Shown here piece after piece: positions 33,909-42,043 of a DNA stretch of 64,000 nucleotides. Each line of letters opens with the position of its first letter. Within the stretch, counting starts at the first letter, position 1. The stretch spans positions 172 to 64,171 of the forward strand of contig DIXF01000009.1 of the NCBI GenBank assembly GCA_002448235.1, read 5' to 3'. Position numbers and translations under genes: made by a program. The DNA is from Syntrophaceae bacterium UBA6087. Its GTDB lineage: Bacteria > Desulfobacterota > Desulfomonilia > UBA1062. Below the pieces are notes generated by a model that had not been told where the DNA came from, made no database searches, and was given only the letters and a program-made list of their open reading frames with translations.

Positions 33909-34426
33909 AGATTCGCGATTTTGCGCTCCTGGCGCTGTTCATCGCGCTTGTTGCCGTCTCCACCATGATCGTGCGCGTCCCCGTCCCCCAGACGAACGGG
34001 TATCTGAACCTCGGCGACAGCATGGTGCTGCTGGCCGCCCTCTTTTTCGGACCTGTCGGCGGATTCATCGCAGGGGGCATTGGATCGGCCCTGGCGGATA
34101 TCCTGGGGGGCTATCCCCAGTGGGCCTTGTGGACCCTTTTTATCAAGGGAATCGAGGCCCTCATCGTAGCGGCCATGGCGGGCATCCTCCTTGTGCGCCG
34201 CGACAGGATAACGATCAAGCTCGTCTTGTGCTTCATTGTAGCCACGGCATGGATGGTGCTTGGCTACTTCACGGCCGAGACGATCATGTACGACCAGAAA
34301 GCCGCCCTCGCAGAACTGCCTGCAAACATCCTCCAGGCGGCGGGAAGCACGGTGCTCGCAACGCTTCTGATGCCGGTGTTCCATAGGATCATCTCGTCGA
34401 CCAGGGATGAAAAGAGACTTTCATAG
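33905..34426 (+). CDS. ECF transporter S component-like membrane protein
   Basis: 173 residues, five or six transmembrane helices, with the N-terminal signature VRVPVPQTNGYLNLGDSMVL and LFFGPVGGFIAGGIGSALAD of the ECF vitamin-transporter S-component superfamily (PF12822 type). Substrate is not evident; relatives carry vitamins or precursors such as hydroxymethylpyrimidine. It begins at GTG 33905 overlapping the gltX stop. No ECF A/T component or riboswitch lies nearby, so it would share a distant energising module or act alone. Confidence 0.75.
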   Translation: MKIRDFALLALFIALVAVSTMIVRVPVPQTNGYLNLGDSMVLLAALFFGPVGGFIAGGIGSALADILGGYPQWALWTLFIKGIEALIVAAMAGILLVRRDRITIKLVLCFIVATAWMVLGYFTAETIMYDQKAALAELPANILQAAGSTVLATLLMPVFHRIISSTRDEKRLS

Positions 34427-35054
34427 CGTGCTGGATATCCGTCAGATCGCAACCCCGTCGTTTGCCCTGCTGAGCTATATCGTTACGGACAGCGAGTCCG
34501 GAGAATGTTTCGTCATCGACCCTCCTGCCGACATCCGCTCCCACGTCGACATCGGGGAGCTGAACATCAAGGCGGTCATCAACACCCACATCCATCCTGA
34601 CCATACCATGGGCAACCACCTGTTCTCCGCCCGGGTACCCATCCTTGCCCATACGGACGAGGGAGGGCTCTTTCAGCGGATCGTCAATTCTTCGCTCGCC
34701 GCAGTCTTCACCGCATGTGTCCCCCCGAAGATCTCCTTTTCAATCACCGAAGAAGAAGGGCTTGAGCTCGGCAGCACACCCATCGGGGTGATCCATACCC
34801 CCGGCCACTCTCCCGGGTCCATCTGCCTCTCCTGGCCCGGCAACCTCATAACCGGCGATACGGTATTCATTGGAGGGATCGGACGGACGGATCTCCCGGG
34901 CGGGAATACCGAGGCCATCAAAAAAAGTATAGAGCGGATATTGACGTTTCCCGGAGATACGACCGTCTGGCCGGGGCATTCGTACGGGGGGAAGCACCAC
35001 GCCGCACTGCAAGAGATCAGCCCTTTCCTGAAACAGATCCTCGAATCTATCTGA
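34407..35054 (+). CDS. MBL-fold hydrolase (glyoxalase II-like)
   Basis: 215 residues of metallo-beta-lactamase fold. Metal ligands are present: NTHIHPDHTMGNHL, HTPGHSPGSICLSW, GDTVFIGGIGRTDLPGGN and the final GHSYGG. This is the pattern of the GloB-like subfamily with two metals. Substrate unknown. Its first 20 nt overlap the 3' end of the ECF gene, making it the last gene of the acn-gltX-ecf array. Confidence 0.85.
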   Translation: MKRDFHSVLDIRQIATPSFALLSYIVTDSESGECFVIDPPADIRSHVDIGELNIKAVINTHIHPDHTMGNHLFSARVPILAHTDEGGLFQRIVNSSLAAVFTACVPPKISFSITEEEGLELGSTPIGVIHTPGHSPGSICLSWPGNLITGDTVFIGGIGRTDLPGGNTEAIKKSIERILTFPGDTTVWPGHSYGGKHHAALQEISPFLKQILESI

Positions 35055-35142
35055 CAGACCGTTTCCCGCTGCGCTCCCCACGGCGAAAATCTCCGGCTCC
35101 AATGAATTCCTGGTGGAACTTTAAGCATTTAGGTCTGGTAAA

Positions 35143-35172
35143 TTGATCGGAAACCCGGTAATCTTGTATGAC
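35143..35172 (+). promoter_or_regulatory. Possible promoter of the lipoprotein hydrolase gene
   Basis: TTGATC (35143-35148), 18 nt spacer, TATGAC (35167-35172), 28 nt before the start codon region with a GAGG site. Both boxes are imperfect. Confidence 0.3.
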
Positions 35173-35200
35173 AACCTTGTAATTAACTGAGGAGGTCATC

Positions 35201-36157
35201 ATGCGTAGCAGGGTCTGCATGTTTTTCGCGCTGTGCATAATCGTGTCATTGTGCGGATGCACCGGTTTCAAAAAGTCTCTTTTCGACTCGGGTATTTCCC
35301 TGGAGAGGAAGCTCTCAAAGCTCGAACAGAAGACCGTTCAGGTAGGCAAGCTCAGCGTCCCCTATCTCGAACGGCCGGGATCGGGAGAAACCATTGTAAT
35401 GCTGCACGGCATTACCGCAGATAAAGACAACTGGGTCCGGTTTGCACGGTACATTCCCAAAGAGTACCGCATCATCGCCGTCGATCTCCCCGGTCACGGC
35501 GATAATGTCAGGGACTTCCAAACAACCTACACGATAGAATATATCACCGAAGGTTTTGCCGATACGGTGAAAGCCCTTGGACTGGACCGCTTCCACCTGG
35601 TGGGGAATTCCATGGGCGGATATGTGAGCACTATCTACAGCTCCGACAACCCCGGGAAAGTGCTGTCGCTCTGCCTCATCGATCCTGCAGGCGCCAAATC
35701 CCCCCAACTGAGCGACCGGGAGCTGGCATTGACGCGCGGTGTTAACACCCTTATTCCCAAGACAAAGGCCGAATTTGACGAGCTGCTGGCATACGGCTTT
35801 CACAAGCAGCCGTTCATGCCCTGGCCTGCACGCTCCGTACTGGCAGAGAAGTATATCGAGCGCAGCGAGTTCAATCAGAAATTGTGGAATGATGTCTGGG
35901 ACAACAGGGTTGACGTAGAAAGCTACTTCGGGAATATCACCATGCCGGTTCTGCTCCTCTGGGGCGATAAGGACAGAATCATTCATGTCTCGACCGTCAG
36001 CGTCTTTGAAAAAGGCATTCCCCAGACCAAAACCGTTATTTTCCGTGACTGTGGGCATATGCCCATGCTTGAGATACCGAAAGAATCGGCCCTTATCTAT
36101 ACTTCTTTCCTGCAGGGGACGTTTAAAGACCCCAAATCCGATTCCAAAACCCATTAA
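35201..36157 (+). CDS. Alpha/beta hydrolase lipoprotein
   Basis: 318 residues. Lipoprotein signal with lipobox SLCGC (Cys about 24), then an alpha/beta hydrolase domain: oxyanion-hole sequence VMLHGITADKDNWVRF, nucleophile elbow HLVGNSMGGYVS, acid near LLLWGDKDRII, and His in FRDCGHMPMLEIP. Fold matches esterase/C-C hydrolase families, but the substrate cannot be predicted. It is predicted to be membrane-tethered on the periplasmic side. GGAGG ribosome site precedes the ATG, and a hairpin terminator follows 31 nt after the stop. Confidence 0.88.
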   Translation: MRSRVCMFFALCIIVSLCGCTGFKKSLFDSGISLERKLSKLEQKTVQVGKLSVPYLERPGSGETIVMLHGITADKDNWVRFARYIPKEYRIIAVDLPGHGDNVRDFQTTYTIEYITEGFADTVKALGLDRFHLVGNSMGGYVSTIYSSDNPGKVLSLCLIDPAGAKSPQLSDRELALTRGVNTLIPKTKAEFDELLAYGFHKQPFMPWPARSVLAEKYIERSEFNQKLWNDVWDNRVDVESYFGNITMPVLLLWGDKDRIIHVSTVSVFEKGIPQTKTVIFRDCGHMPMLEIPKESALIYTSFLQGTFKDPKSDSKTH

Positions 36158-36187
36158 TCTCAAACCGAAACAACAAAGCTTACTCTC

Positions 36188-36214
36188 CAGCCGCCTGAAA
36201 TAACCAGGCGGCTG
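36188..36214 (+). terminator. Intrinsic terminator after the lipoprotein hydrolase gene
   Basis: Perfect 10-bp stem CAGCCGCCTG (36188-36197) and CAGGCGGCTG (36205-36214), 7-nt loop, followed by TTTCAT. Short T-run but strong stem. Confidence 0.75.
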
Positions 36215-36334
36215 TTTCATAAATCTTCCCGTTATCCCGGTCTCCAGCAGGCAGAGCTTCTGCAGGAAAGCGGAGAAGTTGTTCCTTCTCTTCCTTTTTT
36301 ATGTGAACTAATTAACTTTTTGTTCATTTTTTCA

Positions 36335-36363
36335 TTGTTATCAGGAGTACGATATGGTATTTA
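36335..36363 (+). promoter_or_regulatory. Promoter of the SCP2-M24 pair
   Basis: TTGTTA (36335-36340), 17 nt spacer, TATTTA (36358-36363) inside AT-rich sequence; another AT-rich box (TATAAAT) lies just downstream. Start site would be about 70 nt before the SCP2 gene. Confidence 0.4.
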
Positions 36364-36437
36364 TAAGTATAAATCGGAGGCGTTTCCGGCGACCTGCCGT
36401 TTGACGCGAACGAATCATGAAGAAAGAGGAGGGAGCG

Positions 36438-36839
36438 ATGTCAGAAAAGTTTATGTACCTGAGCCCAGCATGGCGTGACGAGGTGGAAAAGCGCCTGAAA
36501 GAATCGTTGAGCCCCGAAAAGATGAAGTTCATCACCACTTCGGTTTCGTTCAACTATCTGAACTGCCCGGACGGCAAAGACCGCTGCCTCTATTTTCAAT
36601 GCGAGGAGGGGATCATCTCCGAGGTGGCCGTAGGCGATGCAGGCTCGCGCCAGGCGGAATTCGTCATCAGCGGAAACTACGATCTCTTCTCTCAGGTAAC
36701 CCGGGGAACCATGTCATCCCAGAGGGCGCTGATGAGCGGCAGGCTTAAACTCAAGGGCAATATGGTAAAGGCTCTCAAACTTGCGTCCCTGGCCGACCGG
36801 ATCAACAAGGTCATGGCCGGGATCCCGACGGATTATTGA
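36438..36839 (+). CDS. SCP2 sterol-binding-like domain protein
   Basis: 133 residues with the SCP2 fold pattern: helical N-terminus (LSPAWRDEVEKRLKESL), beta strands (RCLYFQCEEGIISEVAVGDA), AEFVISGNYDLFSQVTRGTM, and the end LKGNMVKALKLASLADRINK. SCP2 proteins bind hydrophobic ligands such as acyl-CoA; in anaerobes they often accompany CoA-linked aromatic or lipid genes. Start chosen at ATG 36438 because GGAGGG lies 4 nt upstream. The M24 gene follows after 14 nt. Confidence 0.82.
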   Translation: MSEKFMYLSPAWRDEVEKRLKESLSPEKMKFITTSVSFNYLNCPDGKDRCLYFQCEEGIISEVAVGDAGSRQAEFVISGNYDLFSQVTRGTMSSQRALMSGRLKLKGNMVKALKLASLADRINKVMAGIPTDY

Positions 36840-36853
36840 ACAGGAGGACAGAG

Positions 36854-38080
36854 ATGATGACAATAAATGCCATGCAAGACCCCTACAGCATTGATTGCCC
36901 CGGAAGGGTCTCACAGATCCAGGCCGTTATGGCCCGGGAAAATATCGACGTATACCTGGGATCGAGGCTGCGAACCCTGTCATGGGTTACGGACGCCTTC
37001 TGCCCCTGGAGGTCGTACGTCGTGATCCCTGCTCAAGGCCTTCCTACCGTATTCACCTTTGTCATCGATGCAGCCCGGGTGGCGGACGATTCCTGGCTCG
37101 ATGAAGATCACGTCCTGGGGTATGCACCCTTGGGCGGGATGGATCAGATAACCCAGATAGCCGACTTCATAACTGAAACGCTTCGGCTCAAAAAAGGACG
37201 CGTCGGTTTCGAAAGCGGCATGTCCAACTATCTTCCCGAAGGCAACCTCACCCTGTATGAATATGAGAGCTTCCGGTCGGTGTTACCGGAGTTCGAATTC
37301 GTCAACAGCCACCATATCGTCGACCGCCTGTCCCTGATCAAGGATCAGGGCACCATCAACCGGTTCAGGGAGGCTTCCCGGATCGTGGACTGCGGCCATA
37401 AGGCGGTGAAAGAAGCCATATCGGGCGGCGGATGGAAAGGCATGACCGAGACGGAGATCGCAGGGATTGCAGCTCTGGCCATGCGGAAAGAGGGCAGTGT
37501 CTGGGAATGGTCTTTTACCGGCGGCAACGAGATCGCATCCGGGTACCGGACAGGCCTGGCCGGCGGAGCCTGCACACCCGCAACCACACGAAAGCTCAGC
37601 CAGGGCGAACCTCTCATGGTGGATATCCACGCCATGTTCAAGCTCTGCCTGGGGGATCATGCACACAATTACCTCCTCGGCCGCGCAACAGACCTCCAGC
37701 TCCTGCACGCCCGGAACTTCATCGATATCGTATCGCAAACCCTCAAAACGTATTCCGCGGGGATTTCGCCCGTGGCTATAGCGGAGCGGATGATGGAGCT
37801 GGCGGAGACGAAAGGCTTTGCGGAACATATGGTGCCGGGGTTCGAGCACGGCATCGGAATGATGGGGGACGAGTGGAGGATCGGCATGAATGACGGACCG
37901 CTCCCCTACTGGACCAATCCGGAGCACGCCTACCGGGAGAACGAGGTCGTCATCTGCGCACTCCAGTATGCCTGTCCCCAGGACGACATAGGATTCCGGT
38001 ACGAAAACCCGATTCTCATCACGAAAGACGGATGCGAGCCTCTGTCGAAATTCGCCCTGGGTGTCGAGATCGTTGAATAA
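36854..38080 (+). CDS. M24-family (Xaa-Pro peptidase/creatinase-like) protein
   Basis: 408 residues: an N-terminal creatinase-like domain (1-~160) and a pita-bread catalytic domain. Expected metal ligands Asp257 (MVDIHA), Asp268 (LGDHAH), His332 (FEHGIGM) and Glu384 (FRYENPI) are present, but the usual Glu of the 'IEPG' strand aligns with LQY (370-372), so one ligand seems missing. It may be a metal-free creatinase-type amidinohydrolase or an altered peptidase; substrate unknown. Start ATG at 36854 has GGAGGACAG just upstream. Cotranscribed with the SCP2 gene. Confidence 0.78.
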   Translation: MMTINAMQDPYSIDCPGRVSQIQAVMARENIDVYLGSRLRTLSWVTDAFCPWRSYVVIPAQGLPTVFTFVIDAARVADDSWLDEDHVLGYAPLGGMDQITQIADFITETLRLKKGRVGFESGMSNYLPEGNLTLYEYESFRSVLPEFEFVNSHHIVDRLSLIKDQGTINRFREASRIVDCGHKAVKEAISGGGWKGMTETEIAGIAALAMRKEGSVWEWSFTGGNEIASGYRTGLAGGACTPATTRKLSQGEPLMVDIHAMFKLCLGDHAHNYLLGRATDLQLLHARNFIDIVSQTLKTYSAGISPVAIAERMMELAETKGFAEHMVPGFEHGIGMMGDEWRIGMNDGPLPYWTNPEHAYRENEVVICALQYACPQDDIGFRYENPILITKDGCEPLSKFALGVEIVE

Positions 38081-38087
38081 GGAAGAG

Positions 38088-38112
38088 AAGGCGCCTCTTT
38101 TCCGGGCGCCTT
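38088..38112. terminator. Convergent hairpin between M24 and small exported protein genes
   Basis: 8-bp stem AAGGCGCC (38088-38095) and GGCGCCTT (38105-38112) located between two convergent genes; it overlaps the last codon of the minus-strand gene. T-runs are poor on both sides, so efficiency is uncertain. Confidence 0.45.
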
Positions 38113-38464
38113 ACACGTGACGGCCCTTTTCCTCCGGCGGGTTCTCAACCGTCAGCGGGATGGAAACCGCCCGGCTTTCTCCTGCTTCATCGATGTACGT
38201 ATACCAATACCTGAGCAGGGGAAACTTGTTCCCTCTTCTCAAATACGTAATGTTTTCGGATAGCTCTCCGTTTTCGATGATGATGAGGTCGTGCCAGATT
38301 TTTCCGTTGTAAGAATACTGCAGCTTATACTTGTGATATGGAGAAGATAACGATGGTGCGTCGGATTGAGCGATCCGCGCTTCACTTTCCTGGGTCGTAA
38401 TGAAAAACAGGGTAACGGCCACGATACCGATAACCGTAGCGACCCCAAAAATCGGTGTCTTCAT
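38111..38464 (-). CDS. Small membrane-anchored or exported protein
   Basis: 117 residues, not recognised. A hydrophobic N-terminus (TPIFGVATVIGIVAVTLFFI) is followed by a beta-rich domain with aromatic residues (YHKYKLQYSYNGKIWHDLII, FPLLRYWYTYIDEAGESRAV), probably outside the cytoplasm. Start at ATG 38464, with AGGAGGAAGT right before it; an earlier in-frame ATG has no site. Confidence 0.65.
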   Translation of the reverse strand: MKTPIFGVATVIGIVAVTLFFITTQESEARIAQSDAPSLSSPYHKYKLQYSYNGKIWHDLIIIENGELSENITYLRRGNKFPLLRYWYTYIDEAGESRAVSIPLTVENPPEEKGRHV

Positions 38465-38918
38465 ACTTCCTCCTGTTACGTAACGAATACAATTTATAGG
38501 CAAATCTCTAAGAGGTAAACGTGCTTAAAAGATACAAGAGCCATGCCAAAGGAAATATTCGGATGCATTTCCTTTCATATTGCATATGTATAATGTATGC
38601 TATGAAAATACCAAGCGGCCATTCCCATCAGTTATGTGAATTCTTTTTCACATTTTATGGAGATTTTTGCCCTTTTTTAAAGAAACTTAAGAGAGATGAT
38701 TATTTTTATCACCCCCGATGCTTACCTTTCTCTTTCTTCAGCCTGATTCTCCCGAATTGACCGGCAGAGCCCGGCCCGGACCCCATTGTCACGGGGCCAT
38801 CCGGTTTGCGCCCCTTACTGCAGGGGATTACACCCTGCACAGGGCATACGACCAAGGACCATTCACGAATAGAAATCGGGCAAATATGAAATGAACTCCC
38901 TTTCGAAGAAATTTTCTC
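38465..38918. other. Long noncoding region with GC-rich hairpins
   Basis: About 450 nt between divergent genes without a credible ORF (an 80-codon frame at 38521-38760 is low complexity and has no ribosome site). The first 240 nt are AT-rich, whereas 38765-38850 is GC-rich and can fold into three adjacent hairpins: CCGGA-CCCC...GGGG-TCCGG (38776-38804), CCCCT...AGGGG (38811-38826), and TGCAGGG...CCCTGCA (38819-38839); the last two compete. Confidence 0.5.
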
Positions 38919-38946
38919 TTGAAACCACTCAATAACCCCCTATAAA
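38919..38946 (+). promoter_or_regulatory. Promoter of the HD-domain gene
   Basis: TTGAAA (38919-38924), 16 nt spacer, TATAAA (38941-38946); start near 38953, then AGGAGGAG before the ATG at 38983. Confidence 0.6.
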
Positions 38947-38982
38947 CAAGAATACTGAATAAATCGCATGAGGAGGAGTATC

Positions 38983-39561
38983 ATGGCTACGACTGCTCCG
39001 GGCAGAGAAGAAGCGCTCAAGCTGTTGAAGGAGTATACGGAAACCGACCAGTTGCTCAAACACGCATACGCCGTAGAAGCGGTAATGCGCTACTTTGCCC
39101 GCAAGTACGGCGAGGATGAGGAGAAGTGGGGAGTCATCGGCCTTGTCCATGATCTCGATTACGAAAAGTATCCGGACCAGCACTGCTCGAAGACAAAAGA
39201 GATCCTCGAAGCCAACGGATGGCCCGACGAGTATGTCCGCGCAGTCATCTCACACGGCTTCGGGATGTGCTCGGATGTCGAACCGCAAAGCAGGCTCGAG
39301 AAAACCCTTTATGCCATCGACGAGCTGACCGGCCTCGTAGCGGCGAGCGCCCTTGTCCGCCCCTCGAAGAGTGTGCTCGACCTCAATGCGAAATCGGTCA
39401 TGAAGAAATGGAAATCTCCCGCCTTTGCTGCGGGCGTCGACCGTTCGGTCATCGTGAAAGGCTCCGAGATGCTCGGAGTCGATGTCCCTGCCCTGGTAGA
39501 AGACACCATCATGGGAATGCGCGAAGCAGCCAAGGAGATCGGCCTGAAAGGGCAGGTATAG
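38983..39561 (+). CDS. HD-domain phosphohydrolase-like protein
   Basis: 192 residues with one HD domain: LLKHAYAVEAVMRYFARKYG (first His), GLVHDLDYEKYPDQHC (HD pair), RAVISHGFGM, and the Asp in LYAIDELTGLV. This is the HDIG-type family of small hydrolases acting on nucleotides or related phosphates; substrate unknown. ATG 38983 has AGGAGGAG 4-5 nt upstream. Followed 92 nt later by an MBL gene on the same strand. Confidence 0.85.
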   Translation: MATTAPGREEALKLLKEYTETDQLLKHAYAVEAVMRYFARKYGEDEEKWGVIGLVHDLDYEKYPDQHCSKTKEILEANGWPDEYVRAVISHGFGMCSDVEPQSRLEKTLYAIDELTGLVAASALVRPSKSVLDLNAKSVMKKWKSPAFAAGVDRSVIVKGSEMLGVDVPALVEDTIMGMREAAKEIGLKGQV

Positions 39562-39653
39562 GCCGGCCGTATGGTTACTTGCAATAAGACATTACGGGGA
39601 CACGTCGCTTGAGCAGGCAAAAAGCGCACGGACGTCCCCGGGAAGGATATTGG

Positions 39654-40301
39654 ATGCTGGTCAAAGTATTTGACGGACTTACCGCGTTTATCTGGGAAGA
39701 TTACACGCAGAACAACTGCAACTCGTTCTTTATCGATTCATCGAAAAAGATCCTCATCGATCCGGGGCATGCCCACCTCTTCGGCCACGTCAAGAAGGGG
39801 CTGGATATGCTCGGAACGGCTCCCGACGGGATCGATATCGCGCTGGTGACCCACGGGCATCCCGACCACCTCGAGGCGGTGTCGCTCCTGAAGAGCCCTA
39901 CCCGGTTCACCATGAGCCTCGTGGATTACGACTATATCGTGGAGCTTGCCGGCAAGTACTACAAGATCCCGGAGCCGGACTTCTTCCTCAAGGCCGGAGA
40001 GCTCGTCTTAGGCGACGATCGTTTTGAGGTCATCGAAACGCCGGGCCACACCCCGGGCTCGATCAGCCTGTACTGGCCGGAGAAAAAGGCCCTGTTTACC
40101 GGAGACCTCGTCTTCCCGCAGGGAATCGGCCGTACGGATCTGCCCGGAGGAAGTGGGGAGCAGCTCAAGCAGAGCATAAAAAAGATCATGGATCTCGATG
40201 TCGAGTATGTCTTAAGCGGTCATGGCGGAGTTATTGCCGGTGCCGAGGCTGTCAGGGAGAACTATCGGCTCATCGAGAGCCACTGGTTCAGGTATCTATA
40301 A
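39654..40301 (+). CDS. MBL-fold hydrolase
   Basis: 215 residues, metallo-beta-lactamase fold with ALVTHGHPDHLEAVSLL, ETPGHTPGSISLYWPEKK, LFTGDLVFPQGIGRTDLPGG, and LSGHGGVIAG. Similar in layout to the MBL protein at 34.4 kb but with different N-terminal part (WEDYTQNNCNSFFIDSSKKI). Substrate unknown. Start at ATG 39654 after GGAAGG. Its 3' end overlaps the convergent downstream gene by 6 nt. Confidence 0.85.
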   Translation: MLVKVFDGLTAFIWEDYTQNNCNSFFIDSSKKILIDPGHAHLFGHVKKGLDMLGTAPDGIDIALVTHGHPDHLEAVSLLKSPTRFTMSLVDYDYIVELAGKYYKIPEPDFFLKAGELVLGDDRFEVIETPGHTPGSISLYWPEKKALFTGDLVFPQGIGRTDLPGGSGEQLKQSIKKIMDLDVEYVLSGHGGVIAGAEAVRENYRLIESHWFRYL

Positions 40302-40805
40302 AAGGGATTCCAGCTCGAGGGTCAGGTTATGCCGGGCCTGCATGGCCTTATCCTGCCACGACTTGCTCCTGGCCAGGTTGGGAACGACCGAGCTGCCTCC
40401 GATACCCTTCTGTTCCAGTTCTTCCCTCAAGGCGGCTATCTCGCCGGCGGCCTCGCCCTGCAGTTTTCCCCGCTGGTCATCGATGCGCCGCAAGATCTGT
40501 TCCGGGCCGATGCCCCAGAGCAGACGCAGCACATCCAGAACCACGGTGTTTTCTTCTTCGAGCCGGATCTCCCGGATAAATTCGCCCTTCAGCAGCTTCA
40601 GCAGCTCCGGCCGGTCTTCCCCGGCATCCTTGAGCTTTGCCTTCACGTTATCCAGGGTCATCTTATTGTCGAGATACTTGCTCGCCAAGGCCTTTGCCGA
40701 GTCGGCGAGCTCCTTGTGCTTGAGCGCGCTCTTCTCTTCCTCGGTCAGCGCGAGATTCCTCGTCCGATCCATGACGATATCCAGAGTACTGCGTATCTTT
40801 CCCAT
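40296..40805 (-). CDS. Helical hypothetical protein
   Basis: 169 residues, not recognised. Mostly charged helices (RTRNLALTEEEKSALKHKEL, ELLKLLKGEFIREIRLEEEN, LVRIDDQRGK-like), with no membrane segment. Ribosome site AGGAATG upstream of the ATG. Convergent with the MBL gene; 63 nt downstream of a hydrolase gene on the same strand, with which it might be cotranscribed. Confidence 0.7.
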   Translation of the reverse strand: MGKIRSTLDIVMDRTRNLALTEEEKSALKHKELADSAKALASKYLDNKMTLDNVKAKLKDAGEDRPELLKLLKGEFIREIRLEEENTVVLDVLRLLWGIGPEQILRRIDDQRGKLQGEAAGEIAALREELEQKGIGGSSVVPNLARSKSWQDKAMQARHNLTLELESLL

Positions 40806-40868
40806 GGCTCATTCCTTTTTTGTCTTCTCGTTTTCCTTTTCACTAGATAGGGGAAATTTTCCGCTGAA

Positions 40869-41774
40869 TCAAGGCTTCCCGTCACGCGTGGGCCTTTTGG
40901 TCTGCGCATGTTCGGCAATGACATCGATGACCTCTCTCCAGACAACAGGCGGCATGGCATGCCCCATCCCCGGGATGATCTTGAGTCTGGAACCGGGGAT
41001 GCTCCTGGCGACGTCGATGCCGCATTCGAGAGGAAGCAGAGGATCTCTTTCCCCGTGAATGACGAGCGTCGGGGCCTGGATTGAGGCAAGACTCTCCTTC
41101 CTGCTCCCCGATGCAAGGATCGCGGCAAACTGGCGCGCACTGGCCACGGGTGACACCCCGCGCTCGAATGTGCGTTCCGCCAGCTCCATCAGGCGCTCGT
41201 CGTCCATGGGCAGCTCATTGCCGTTTAAGATCTTCCACATCCTGATGAAGTGATCGATATAGTCGTCTCTCTGAGTGGGGAAAGGCAGGAACAGGTATTG
41301 AACGGCCTCGGGCTTTGGAGGAGGAAGGAGGGGGTTGCCCGTGGAAGACATGATGATCGTGAGCGTGCGCACCCGCTCCGGTTTCTCGGTGGCGAGTATC
41401 TGTGCGATCATGCCCCCCATGGAAGCGCCGACGATATGGGCAGACTCGATATCGAGCGCATCCAGCAGGCCGGTGGTGTCTTCAGCCATATCGTCCAGGG
41501 TATACGGCATGCCGGTCTGCACCCCATTGAGAATATCTCTGAACCTCGGCATTCCCATCACATCGAGCCTCGTGGAGTTCCCCACGTCCCGGTTGTCGAA
41601 CCTGATGACCCAGAATCCCTTTGCTGCAAGCCTGGAACAGAAGTCGTCTTCCCAGATGATCATCTGAGAGCTCAATCCCATGATAAGGACCATCGGCGTG
41701 CAATCCCTGTCTCCGAAGGTGTCAAACGCAATGTCTATTCCGTTGGCCCGCACTGTTGACTCGCTCGTCTGCAT
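40869..41774 (-). CDS. Alpha/beta hydrolase
   Basis: About 301 residues, cytoplasmic. Oxyanion and nucleophile motifs are clear (LIMGLSSQMIIWEDDFC, VGASMGGMIAQILATEKPER), acid at HGERDPLLPLECG and His in PGMGHAMPPVVW. Related to the aclacinomycin methylesterase/haloperoxidase-like group (FDNRDVGNST). Substrate unknown. ATG 41774 is used; a GTG two codons upstream also lies near the GGAGGG site and is possible. Confidence 0.88.
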   Translation of the reverse strand: MQTSESTVRANGIDIAFDTFGDRDCTPMVLIMGLSSQMIIWEDDFCSRLAAKGFWVIRFDNRDVGNSTRLDVMGMPRFRDILNGVQTGMPYTLDDMAEDTTGLLDALDIESAHIVGASMGGMIAQILATEKPERVRTLTIIMSSTGNPLLPPPKPEAVQYLFLPFPTQRDDYIDHFIRMWKILNGNELPMDDERLMELAERTFERGVSPVASARQFAAILASGSRKESLASIQAPTLVIHGERDPLLPLECGIDVARSIPGSRLKIIPGMGHAMPPVVWREVIDVIAEHAQTKRPTRDGKP

Positions 41775-42043
41775 CCGCACTATCCCTCCATCCTTTGCTC
41801 CGGCCTGGGATCAGGCTGTTTGTGGGGTTACCCCTTAAAGCATCCGGTTTTTGCTTTACCGTTTCCATAGCAGAAAAAGGGCTCCTCATAAACAGGCTCT
41901 TACCCGGTTCCTGTGATATGCCCAGAAGGCACTTGAATATTCGTGGCCTCTGTCATAAAAGAATCATATCACTGCATTGATTTACCTCAAGAGAAGAGAA
42001 CACGGATACACCTGCAGAACAGTATCCCGTAAAGGGTAAACTC

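Noticed and set aside
38521..38760. 79-codon plus-strand frame in the noncoding region
   Set aside because: No ribosome site, odd composition (many F, H, C, Y), AT-rich sequence; looks random.
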